A model generated the notes under the pieces. The model was not told the DNA's origin, did no database searches, and worked only from the letters and a program-made list of their open reading frames with translations. This document shows positions 31,502-42,202 of a stretch of 64,000 nucleotides of DNA, one piece after another (the first letter of the stretch is position 1; the number at the start of each line of letters is the position of its first letter). Both the position numbers and the translations under genes were made by a program. Source of the DNA: Ulota crispa (Eukaryota > Streptophyta > Bryopsida > Orthotrichales > Orthotrichaceae); assembly GCA_963920765.1 (NCBI GenBank), contig OY987252.1:498501-562500 (forward strand), read 5' to 3'.

Positions 31502-33725
31502 TCAATTCAACAACTCCAATTAAAGAGTGGCAACATTGTACATACCTTTTACCGGCTATGGAATAGGAATGGTTATACTTTCAAAACCTTTGTTTCATGG
31601 GAGAGATTGTGACATCTTTGCTATTTTTCAAATCACAATTTTGTATTTTGTGGTACCATGTGGAAATTTCTGAGTAACTTTTGAAGGCTTTAAGTTTGAT
31701 GTCTATATCTTCCTCATGCAAAGTCCTATTTCAGTACTATTTGTTGGTGTAGTCGTATATTGTTGTCTAGTTTTCATGTTTCAAATGAATTTGGTAATTT
31801 TCCAATAACTGATTTGCTTTTTAGTACAAGGTGGTCTTGCCACCAATATTCCAAGCTAAATTTTAAAGGGTGCAACTTTAGCGCCTTCTATTGTTGACAT
31901 GCAACATCCATTTTCAATCAATTTGTTGGAAAACGTGTCCATTTTTTTTGGGAAATTTTAGTTCATATTGAAACCAATTCAACCTTGTCTAGTGACTGAA
32001 CAATAACATAGTGCAAATAGGCTTAACCTTAGATGGATTACTTGCAACTTTTCCTTGCTATTGATATTCATGCAATTTGGTTCTTGTTGTACTTCTATGG
32101 TTGACTGTCACTTTGTACAGTCCAAATGTGTTTTGAATTAGATATCACTTTATTAGATATCACTTCAACAATTATTGATTTATTAAATATCCATCCTTAA
32201 CTATGTTTCTCATAGAAGATGTAGAAATAAATCCCATGTCCTAAAATAAGTCCCATAATTACATTATATATTTAAATGATTTGGAAATTTTACCGTGCAA
32301 ATTAGACAAGTAGATGAATTTTTCCATACAACTACTATCAAGCGTGGACCTACAATGAAAACATAGTAGGTTTTTAAGTGGACTCTTGCCCAAATGTACA
32401 TACAATAATATGTTTATGTAAACTTTATAAATTTTGGTTTCCAGTGGACCTAGGGCCTAGGCAAGCTTCAACTCTTTGGTTGATGAAGTTCCCAAATGCT
32501 CTTCACCTTTCGAAGATGGCCGGTGGACTTCAACGTTGGTTGTTTACAATACTTATCGCTCAAGACTTCTTCATGCATTATTTTATTCATATATTATTGT
32601 CTTCACCATCCACCACTTACCCCAAAGAACCAAGTCTTGGCCAAAACTGCATAACTAACGGCTGGTGGAATTCTCCACACTAGTGTAAAGCAGCCACAAA
32701 CACCGTTAGCAAACTTGTACCACCTTCTATGACTATGTTTTGCAATGCGGACAATGATTTTGTACTTTCAAGCAATGGAGGATTATGTTTGGCACATTTG
32801 TATTCCATACTAGAAGTAGAAGAGAAGTAGAATTTGTCATCAAAAATCTTACAATGCAATTATGTGCTACAGCTTCCAATACACTACCAAGTTTAGCATA
32901 TAATTTATTATTTTCACGTTTTATATATTCAAAAATTGCTTTGGTAGAAACAAGTAGATGCAAGGATTTGCATCTTCATAAACAAATCTCCCTTTTCAAA
33001 ATAGACAAAAATTGTAATATCTACTAACTTTATAATTTATTAGGATTTAGCTACACCAACTATCAAAGTCCACCCAAAGTTGGTGCACTGTTTTAATATG
33101 ACACCAAAAATCAGTTGAATTTTTTTAGACATATGTTGGAATTCTGCAAATCTCATGTCTAGGGAAAGCTCATCAACAGTTGCCTATCCAATCAAAATTC
33201 TTAGTAAATCAATTTAAACTTGCAAATGTGGTATCCAATCCAAATTCAAAAGATCCTTTGAGGGGACATTAGGCTTTTAATTTTACAGGGATAAATTGGA
33301 ACATGTTCTAATGGTAATACAAAAATTTTAATACATTATTTCACAATGGGTTCATTGTAAGTTGTAACATATTTGACCAAATTATTCCATGAACACTAGA
33401 AGTGATCTACATTTATAATAGTATTTGGGAAACAGTGGGATTGCAAACATGCTTTCATATTGGGAAGCGGTTGTGAAGTAAGGGGACAGTAATGAATCAC
33501 ATCCAATTGGACAAATTACACAAATTTACATAATATACATAAATAGAATTGTGTCATTATTAATGTTAAATACATTGACTGAAGTATTACAGTAAATCCC
33601 AAATTACTTAATTGACACATGATTTGTTTTAGATTTTAGGGCATTCCTAACTAGTACAAAAAAAATTGCTTGTTTTTTATTAAAAAATGTTTTGATTTGG
33701 TATTACAATATCATGACTAATATGG
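31502..33725. other. AT-rich DNA without recognisable features
   Basis: Presumably 3' flank of unit A and intergenic DNA. Short frames (32378-32683, 32785-33027) have no motif. A partial copy of the dispersed box (CATAGTGCAAATAGG) occurs near 32010. Confidence 0.5.
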
Positions 33726-33726
33726 G

Positions 33727-34345
33727 GGGATTGGCGGACTATAGACTACGGATTGCTGACTAGGCACTTTGAACTACGCACTGTGGACTACGGACTACAG
33801 ACTACAGACTGCGCTCTGTGCTCTGCGGACTACGCATAACAGACTACAAATTGCAGGCAGTGGACTGGCGAACTGCAGACGACGGGCTATAGACTACAAA
33901 CTACGTATTGCGGACTATGCACTGCGGACTATGCACTGCAGATTATGCATTGTGGACTACAAATTGTTGGCAACAGATTGGCGGACTGCAGAGGACAGAC
34001 TGTAAACTACGCAGTGCGGACTACGGATTATGAATTGCTGACTAGGCATTGTGGACTACATACTACGGACTGTAAACTACACAATGCGGACTACGGATTA
34101 TGAATTGCTGACTAGGCATTGTGGACTACAGACTACGGACTGTGGACTACAAATATCAAGTAGCGAACTAGCGAACTGTAGACAACGGACTATGGACTAA
34201 GTACTACAAACTATGGACTGTGGAATACGCATTGCAGACTACAAATTGTTGGCAGCGGAGTGGTAAACTACGGAGGACAGACTGCGGACTCAGGGCGGAT
34301 TGTGGAGTACTAACTGCAGACTAGAAAATGCGGACTAAAAGCGGG
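33727..34345 (+). repeat. GCGGACTAC minisatellite array 4 with 70-bp higher-order repeat
   Basis: The longest array: GCGGACTAC, GTGGACTAC, ACAGACTAC cores about 9-12 bp apart on the plus strand. Inside it a 70-bp block (beginning CTGTAAACTACGCAGTGCGG near 33991) is repeated almost perfectly in the next 70 bp (near 34071), showing recent amplification of a larger unit. It leads into unit B on the same strand. Confidence 0.9.
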
Positions 34346-34379
34346 CGGGTCTCAGCGGGTGTCAGGATGATATTGGCCG

Positions 34380-34400
34380 ACCATTGGCGGTTATAAAGCT
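34380..34400 (+). promoter_or_regulatory. Core-promoter candidate for unit B
   Basis: ACCATTGGCGG (a CCAAT box in reverse, ATTGG) precedes TATAAAG (34392-34398), about 50 bp after array 4 ends and 440 bp before the unit B ATG. Position and motif only. Confidence 0.45.
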
Positions 34401-34838
34401 TGTATCAAGGGATTATTGCAAACAGGTGCGGATCAAGGACAGGCGGGGTTTTTATTGGATAACAGATGGGTGCGACACGGGCTACTTAAGCTTACAACGT
34501 TCCTCACTAAACTCACTTTTTCCATTTTTGGACGGGCTGACGCACTTGTTTCCTTGCTAAAGGCAAGTATGCAGCCTATCCAATTTGGAATACACTATTC
34601 TAGGAGGACCCATTTCACTTTTTTAGAAGGCCATTTCAATCATCGTTGCAACATTGAACCAAACCGGCTGTTTTTTCCAACTATTTGTTAGCAATATGTA
34701 ATGAGCACTACTATGAAGTGCCTCATGTACATGTTAACACCGCTTAATTAGCACTAGTAATTGAGTCACATTATTTTCAAAATTGAATTTTCCCACATAC
34801 ATTTGTTAATTTTGATTAGCTTTAAAGGAATATTAGTT

Positions 34839-36069
34839 ATGGCTAGAGGTGGTGGCAAAAACATTGAATAGAGGAGGGGAGGGACAGAAGACAATGACAA
34901 CAACTCATTGAAGAGGCAAAAACAAAAGCTATTCTACCTCCGGAGTGGGACATTTACAATGATCCCAATCATCTTGCTTACCCTAGATGGCAAGAAATAC
35001 CAGAGCCGTGGACGGTGAAAGAGGCCATTGAATTCATAGGATTCCCACACCTTGATCGTTTGGTCCTTGTTGATGACCACATCCACAACTGTAAATATAA
35101 AAATATCAAGTATACTCACATTTTGAATGCACCCGTGAAGTGGAAACATCTAGAGATCTTTTGGCTTATTTCCAATTTACCATACTATAGAAGATATGAA
35201 ATTCCAAAGAGAATTGCAGCAATGGTATATGCTGAACTTATATTGGAGAGAAGAGTGGATTGGTCATTGCTACACAACAAGATGAGAGACAACAATTTTG
35301 GGAGTCTAGGTCTCCTAATGTTGCGACAGAATTTACCATAGTATGTTCCAAGAACCACACCCCCTCCAATGGTTTTGGATGAATACCAATCAGTTTGACA
35401 ACCCCAATGAATTGATTCCATCAAATAGAGGATTTTCCAATATTGGGGAAGCATCGTGAAGAGGACAAAGATAAGGATCTTGAAGATGATGGTGCACCTA
35501 TTCAAGGTAGAATATCCCTCATTGGGCAGTCAACACAAGATTCATCAAATTCTGTTGTAGCCAGATTAAGCCGATCTCACGAGGTAGATCCCACCACACT
35601 TGTATACCCTGATCTTTGTGCTGAATTGGCAACGTACAAGGCAGAGGTGGAAGCGTATAAGCACAATACATTAGAGAAAGTACGTGTGTTGGAAGAAGAG
35701 AAGCTGAACCTCGTCTCTAAAATGAAGCAGGTTTATCTAAACAAGGCAAAAATAATTGGCGGTGCCAGTTCCATGAGGGAAAAAGAAGTATCAGTGCTGC
35801 AACATCAAGTTGTGGAACTCAATGCCGAGCGCAAAGAGATGACATTGGCCATTGTGATAGCTCTCGCACAATCAACGCAATTTGAGTCTGAGCTAAAAAG
35901 CATTGCCAAAAAATGGACTAGGAATAGAAGACTAAAAGCATTACTTTTAACATCGTGGCCAAGGGATGAAACCATGTCTCTCGCTGAGTGGGATGACATT
36001 GAAGCTTCTTTGGAAATCCAGTCTTGTAGTTTTGATTGGGCGCATGACTTGGAGGAAGATCATGCATGA
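34839..36069 (+). pseudogene. Unit B: unknown protein family (GFPH/VDWS family), coiled-coil C-terminus
   Basis: An ATG at 34839 opens MARGGGKN, parallel to unit A's MPRGDG; TAG follows at 34869. After a phase change, 34938-35290 encodes the conserved domain: EWDIYNDPNHLAYPRW, EPWTVKEAIEFIGFPH, NAPVKWKHLEIFWLISN, AMVYAELILERRVDWSLL. A TPPP-rich link follows as in unit A. From 35443 to 36069 another open frame encodes an acidic start (EDKDKDLEDDG) and a long coiled coil (heptad-rich region from about codon 60 to 150). A and B thus share start, domain, proline link and helical C-terminus, although the overall copies are quite diverged. Function unknown. Stops and frameshifts make this copy non-functional. 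Confidence 0.6.
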
Positions 36070-36844
36070 GTTGCGAACAAAATGTTTGATGGCGCAAGGG
36101 TGTGGGGAAATCCCATCCAAAGATGGTGGATGGGTCCAAGTGCTCAAGTTGGCAAAATCCTTGGGGATCGGAAGGATGGTATACGGTAGGTACGTGTGGA
36201 CATTCATATCATTCCCAATGTTTGATCACAACCATGATTCAGCAACAAATCTATACAGATTGCAAGAGGCCATTCCATCCACAACTCTATGTTCAATTTG
36301 GCATTTGGGGTTTCATGCCTAACCATTGGATTTATCAAGAGGAAGATGATCCGGAGGGCAAAGCGGCTACCATGATTGGAAAGCCAGTAGAGTGGAGTTG
36401 CACAATGAACGCTTCAAGGGCACAGATTTTTTGGCAAAATGAGCAAGCTAGCACGTTGGATAACCCTGAAGTGTTGTTGGTTGCAGCAAAAAGGATGTAT
36501 CAAGGTACCCCTCCCTGTTATGGAAAAAGATGTTCTTTTATCAATGCATGGGTTGGACCATTCATCCTACCAAAATCAATTGATAAGATTTGGAGGAATA
36601 GAGGACTTGTACTACTGGAAGGGAGAGAAATTTCTAAATCTAGTAGACGAAGAGCAAGTTGCAATAGTTGATGAAATTGAGACTATGCAACTTGAACAAA
36701 TTGACCATATAATTGCTTTATAGCAAGATGCCCTTTGTGCAATTTTTGATGACCACTCTACCAATCTTATTGCATGGTTGGAACAGGGAAAGGGAATTGT
36801 GGAAGGACAAATTGATAGGGCCTCCACTTCTACAGCAATGAATA
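36070..36844 (+). pseudogene. Unit B downstream part with RING-like zinc motif, truncated by CACTA insertion
   Basis: Frame 36102-36671 encodes GTCGHSYHSQCLITTM then CKRPFH, a C-x-H-x2-H-x2-C...C arrangement like the centre of a RING-H2 or related zinc finger. The preceding KCSSW would be the first ligand pair with one cysteine lost. The rest is rich in tryptophan and glutamine. A second frame (36439-36723) takes over for an acidic helical stretch (DEEQVAIVDEIETMQLEQ) that continues, past TAG 36721, up to the CACTA insertion at 36845. Whether this is the same polypeptide as the coiled-coil region or a second gene cannot be told. A RING would suggest ubiquitin ligase activity, but with missing ligands this is only a resemblance. 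Confidence 0.4.
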
Positions 36845-36892
36845 CACTAGTAGAAAATTTAGCACAAAAATCAATAGAATTTCAACCAAAAA

Positions 36893-37062
36893 CTGTTGAT
36901 TTTTTTTGTTGATTTAGTCAAGTTGATTTGGGTACTTTTCAACAAGAGTTTGTTAATTTTCTGTTGATTTTTTGTTGATTATTTGCTGTTTTCTGTTAAT
37001 TTTTTGTTGATTTTTTTGTTGATTTTTTTGTTGATTTTTTGTTGATTTTTGTTGATTTTCAC
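36893..37062 (+). repeat. CACTA subterminal GTTGATTTTTT repeats
   Basis: GTTGATTTTTT and near variants recur about ten times in 170 bp, spaced 11-19 bp. Similar motifs return at 38816-38840 and, inverted, near 39858-39960. Subterminal repeats bind transposase in CACTA elements; here that is inference. Confidence 0.75.
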
Positions 37063-37160
37063 TTATTTTATGTTGTTCTATTCTATTTTTTTAAAATTTA
37101 AATATTAATTTTTTTCATAGAATTTTATATTTTTCAAATTAAAAAATCAAACTCTTAATT

Positions 37161-37310
37161 TGCTAGGGGCTAGTGCCATTGGCCCCTGCACCAAGCACGG
37201 CTGCCGCCAAGAAGGGCTAGCAGTGGGGTTTGAACCATCCACCACCGGGCTCCCACACAGCAAGACTACTATACCATTCACTACCACTAACACACATGCA
37301 CTCACACATG
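37161..37310 (-). mobile_element. tRNA-derived SINE-like unit inside the CACTA element
   Basis: On the minus strand TGGTATAGTAG (37276-37266) fits the Pol III A box, and GGTTCAAACCC (37236-37226) fits the B box with one change, 29 bp apart as in a tRNA head. The unit is GC-rich in AT-rich surroundings and runs into an AT-rich tail near 37150-37135. I could not identify flanking duplications. A decayed tRNA pseudogene is the alternative. Confidence 0.5.
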
Positions 37311-37754
37311 TGCACTGTAGAATCATGATTCTATTTGTACATTAAATGTTTTTGTTTTTAGTAAGCCAGTAGACTTCGGAGGATATTTCGGCCTATTAAA
37401 GGACTTTTCTTCAAAAAACTTAGAACTAAGAAAAGTTGGTAAATGTATTTTACTTTCACCTCCAACAGTTGTTTTTGGATTTCAATATTTGTATCAAAAG
37501 TTATGAGCTAAAATTAGAGGTGTTAGGAAATTTTAAAAAAATTGTTCATTTCCATCCTTTTGATTTTGTTTACAAATTTATTGGAATTCACAAATCTCAA
37601 AAGGATTACTGGAGGTGAAGGTTGGATTCATTTTTAAATATTTTTTAGTGCTAATGTTTTTGTAAAAAAAACCTTATTTTGTTAAAATAGCCTCCATAGT
37701 TTGATAGCTTTAAATAACATGAAATTGTGAAAAGTTACGGAAATAAAACCTTGC

Positions 37755-38258
37755 AATTATAAAATCAAAATTTTATAAACTTTTGAATAGTTTTGGATAT
37801 TTTTTGAGGGTATTAATATGTGTATCACACCCTTTGAACTACTGTATTACACCCCTAGGGTAAACTTTAGATTTCTACCATCAAAATTTTGAGTATGAGA
37901 ATTTTGAATTCAGATTTGAACTTACAGACCATGATATTGTCTAGGACCATAAAAAAAGTTGCAATTCAACAACACCCAATGAAAAAGCTTATCTTTTTTT
38001 ACAAACAAAAGCAAAATTAACAATTTTCTCTCTAACTAAACTTTTTCATTGGGTGTTGTTGAATTGCAACTTTTTTTTATGGTTCTAGACAATATCATAG
38101 TCTCTAAGTCCAAATCTAAATTCAAAATTTTCAAATTTAGCTTTTTGATGGTAGAAATCTAAAATTTACCCCGGGCTGTGGTATAGTAATTGGAAGGATG
38201 TGATACACATATCAATTCCCATCTTTTAAAGTTTATAAAAATATTTTATAACTTCGTT
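37755..38258. mobile_element. ~500-bp foldback hairpin (MITE-like)
   Basis: Left arm 37755-37992 and right arm 38035-38258 are reverse complements at about 80-90% by eye, with a loop of about 40 bp. Matching blocks include TAGATTTCTACCATCAAAA with its complement near 38135-38160, and GTTGCAATTCAACAACACCC with its complement near 38045-38070. It carries no ORF. Its transcript would form a long near-perfect stem. Confidence 0.85.
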
Positions 38259-39039
38259 TTTTTTTTTAAATTCATTTGGTTAGTAATAGAAGGAAAATTA
38301 CTAAAAACACCCTTTAAGTCTTTCAAAATATCAAGTTTACATCTAAAATATTTGAAACATAAAAAACATTCTTTATTTTTTGTAGGAGTATCAATTATAC
38401 TCCTATTATTTTGGAAAAATAATAAAAATGCTCTTCTATATTGAAATGTTAAATATATCCTTGTGCTATTTGAAATGTAAAAATCACCTTTGGTTTTTTG
38501 TAAGAATGTGCATTAAACTATACACTTGGTTATCATATAACACAAAGATATTAATAATTTAAAATAGTCAAGGAACTTTTTTAATATTTTCCAATACATT
38601 AGAAGCATTGTTGATATTTTTACAAAAAAAGAAAGATGTTATTGGTACTTTTAATCTTTGAAGGACATATATGATTTTTTCAAATATTTGAGGGGCATCT
38701 TTTATGTTTTTTTGTAAAGAAATTGTGGTATTTAAAACAACAAAATGTTGTACTTTTATATAAAATTTTGTTTAATTAGTAAAGTTGTATCCAAAAGTGT
38801 CTAGATCAACAAAAACTTGTTGATTTTTTTGTTGTTATGGTCATGTCTTTACTTGACTTTAACGGCTGCTAATTTGAAATCTAACCAAATTGTGAAAAGT
38901 AAAGAAAATAAAACCAGTCAATGTACACTCAAACTTCTAAAAGATTCTAATTCTTTTGAAAACTTCTTTTATTTTTTAAAACTTCAAAACATTTTACTGA
39001 AGTCCAAAAAGGTTCTAGAAAGATTTGAAAAACAAACCT

Positions 39040-39855
39040 AAATTATTCTAATAGTTTTTTTATTAAAAAATATTTTAAAGTATTTTGATGAATTCCAAAA
39101 AGATTCCATAAAGACTCTAATTCAATCTCAAAGATTCTATTTCTGTAAATATTTAGAAGTATTTTAACAAATTTCATAAAGATTTTAAAAGATTCTCAAA
39201 GATTCCAAAAAGGTTCTTAAAAATTCTTAGAGAGTCTCAAAGATTTTTAAAATTTCCAAAAAGATTCACAAAAGATTCTCAAAGATTCCCAAAGATTCTC
39301 AAACCTTTTCAAAGCTTCCAAGAAGATTCTAAGATGATTCTCAAGGATTTTTAAAAATTCTCAAAAAATTTCAAAATTCCTAAAATATTTTCAAAGATTC
39401 TCAAATATTCCAAAATATTCTCAAAGATTCTCAAGGATTTTTGAAGATTCTCAAAGATTCCAAAAAGAATCTCAAAGATTCCAAAAAGATTCTAAGAAGA
39501 TTCTCAAAGATTCTCAAAGATTCTCAAAGACTCTCAAAGATTCCTAAAAGATTCTCAAAGATTTGCAACTATTTTCAAACATTCTGAAAGATTCTAAAAA
39601 CTTGAAAAGATTCTCAAAGATTCCCAAAGATTTTCAAAGATTCCTAAAAGATTTTGAAAGATTCTAAGAAGATTCTCAAAGATTCTCAAATGTTCTCAAA
39701 TATTCTCAAAAATTCTAATATCTTGAAAGGATTTTTAAAAAATCTTAAAAATCTTGAAATGATTTTCAAAGATTTTCAAAGATTCTCAAGAATTTTGAGA
39801 AGATTTTCTAAAGATTTTCTAAAGATTCTATAAAGATTCTCAAAGATTCCAAAAT
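39040..39855 (+). repeat. GATTCTCAAA tandem array
   Basis: Dozens of copies of AAAGATTCTC / GATTCCAAAA at roughly 10- and 19-20-bp spacing fill this stretch just inside the right CACTA end. Unit order is irregular. Confidence 0.85.
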
Positions 39856-40011
39856 TTTTGTTGATTTAGATGATGGTGTCCAAATCAACAATACATATTT
39901 AGTTTTTTACAAAATTTTGTTGAATTAGTGATTTAGCATGGGCAAGTGCCCAAAACAACAAGAAACTGTTGGTTTTCTAGTTGTTTTGGACAGAGTTTTC
40001 TACTAGTGATA

Positions 40012-41160
40012 GAGTTTCACCCCATCCAGTCGCATTAAATACATAGCATAGGTAGCATAAGGCCATCTTTATCTTTTTTCCGCATTGTACATTTTCAAAT
40101 TCAACATAATTCAAAGTCTTATTGGCTAAACTCTTACTTGTTTCTTTAGTGTTATTGAAAGTCACAAATAAGATTAACTCACACTTGTCCCTCCCTATTG
40201 ATTTAGAGCGGAAGGGCAGCAGAGGGTAAGTAACAGCAATAATGCCAAGCTTCTATGGATACAAAATACCAAAAAATTACGTGTATTTCTTTTATAGATA
40301 CATAGTAGAAATAAAAATTTATGTTGTACTTTTGTAAGTTTATAGAGATTTTGGACATTTATAGATTTAATAAATTATACAGAGTTCATCTAATCTACTT
40401 GGATTTCTCATAAACTTGTAAAATCATGTGGAACACATTTTGCGTACTTAGTATTTCAAAAAACATATAGAAATATAAAATATTGTATGAAGAAATTTAC
40501 AATTGATATAAATTTTTTACTTATTCTAAAATGAGGAAGGTTATAATTAAGCTTTGAAAGTCTCTAGCATGTTTCCATGGTTGCAATTTTTCATTTAGTT
40601 CATTAAGTTTTTGTACAAACACTAAGGAAAACAAAGAATACATAGAAATGTAATTTTTATTCAAATTTGAGGTACTCATCAAAAAGCTAAGCCACCATAA
40701 ATATATAATCCATCATGTGTGCCACATGGAAGAAGTCCAAAAGCTTTTACATCCAATCAAATGTGGGGATTTGACAGTATAAGGTAGTATTGTATTCTTT
40801 CGTGTTGTCAAAAAAATACCTCTTTTGTTTAGTAGAAACAAAGTCTCATTAAAGGCAAACTTTTACGCACAATGTCACACATTTTTGGGCAAGGTACCAA
40901 TAATTGTTCATTCTCAACATACATTATGGAGATGTTTATAATGATTTCTATTTTATGTTTTCATTAACTAATAGATGAGATGCGCCCCTTTGTATTGATT
41001 GTTTGCATTATCATTCTACCACATATGAAGTGTACAAATGAATAAAATGTTGAATGCCTACGTCTGAATTTACACTATTAACACAATTGTTTTGGATATG
41101 CTACATCATTGCGACCCCTCCTCTACCTCTAAAAAGTGGTGTACAAGGAACTCATATCAT
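40012..41160. other. No recognisable gene
   Basis: AT-rich. The left edge could hold the continuation of unit B interrupted by the CACTA element, but I see no extended frame. The rest has nothing to annotate. Confidence 0.5.
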
Positions 41161-41164
41161 ACCT

Positions 41165-41245
41165 AACATGGGGGTAATGTATTTAGACCTAGTATTTAGT
41201 AAAAACATTGACACTAAATAAAGTCAAAGTTTGCACATCTGGTTT
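41165..41245 (+). repeat. Dispersed box at the 3' side of unit C
   Basis: ACATGGGGGTAATGTATTTAGACC, TAGTATTTAGTAAAAACATTGACA and AAAGTCAAAGTTTGCACATC follow the same order as the box at 45086-45165, which sits at the 3' side of unit D. This supports C and D being members of one repeat family. Confidence 0.45.
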
Positions 41246-41674
41246 TTGCAATGATAAAAATCATAAAAGCAACATTGTCCCTACTAAAAACACTAGTATA
41301 TTCTTTTTATCTATGAAATTTTATGAACATGTCTATGAATTCTAAATGAGATATTATCATGAAAAGTGAAATTATTTTTGTTTCCTTCCTTGCTCATTGC
41401 ACTATATGGGGTATTTTTAAAGTTATTTTGGTTTGAAAATGGATGCAATAACTTCAAACACCAATATGAACTTGACATGCATGTGCTTGATTTACATTAA
41501 TGTAGATCCTCCACATCAATAGTTCATCCACACTAATTATGGTGAACAGTATAGCATTGACTTAGTCAACCTAGAGAAGTAGTAGAGGATGCCTTTAGAC
41601 CTAAGCATAATAATGACTTTACTAGTTATTAAAAGACTTGCTAGTTTCTATGAGGATTGCAAACCACGGCTTGT

Positions 41675-41850
41675 AGAGTCTGTAGTTCGCAAACTAGAGG
41701 GCATAATGCAAACTAAGCACATTGTGCTCCAGACTATAGACTATGGACTACGGACTGCAAAATGTGGACTGCGGATTGCATATTGTGGATTGCGGACTGG
41801 GAATTGCGGTTTGCGGACTGCTCACTGCGATTTGTGAACTGCAAACTGTA
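41675..41850 (+). repeat. GCGGACT minisatellite array 5
   Basis: Short array with GGACTACGGACTGC, GTGGACTGCGGATTGC and GCGGACTGCTC cores on the plus strand. No gene-like unit is visible next to it in the same orientation. Confidence 0.8.
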
Positions 41851-42202
41851 ACATGACTACATGGGCATACTAACTTCCATTGTGCATGTGCTGTCTGAAT
41901 GCAAGAGACATTTAAAAAAAATAGTTTGTTATTGAGTACTGTTTACAAACGAGCAACCTCGCCTTCTCAATCACAAACATGGAAGCCTCACAAGAAGAGC
42001 GGCCTCTTCTTTGCAAAACAATGAGAAAAGAGAAGTTAGAGCACAAAGCTATAAAAAGGAAAAACATGTCACTACTACATTTGTAACTAACATCCTACAT
42101 GTCCTTAGCCACATACTTTTGACCACGGAAATAGTTCATTGACATCTTCAAATTCCATGGAATACCCTTTAGCTTTTCTATTACTTTTGAGACTATCCAT
42201 CT

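Larger units (their letters stand above)
36845..40008. mobile_element. Non-autonomous CACTA element, 3164 bp, TSD ATA
   Basis: The left end is CACTAGTAGAAAA (36845-36857) and the right end TTTTCTACTAGTG (39996-40008), a perfect 13-bp terminal inverted repeat of CACTA type. It is flanked by ATA on both sides (36842-36844 and 40009-40011), the 3-bp duplication characteristic of this superfamily. GTTGATTT-type subterminal repeats occur near both ends. No transposase is encoded, so it must rely on an enzyme elsewhere. It is inserted in unit B. The interior contains a SINE-like unit, a long hairpin and tandem repeats described separately. Confidence 0.93.
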
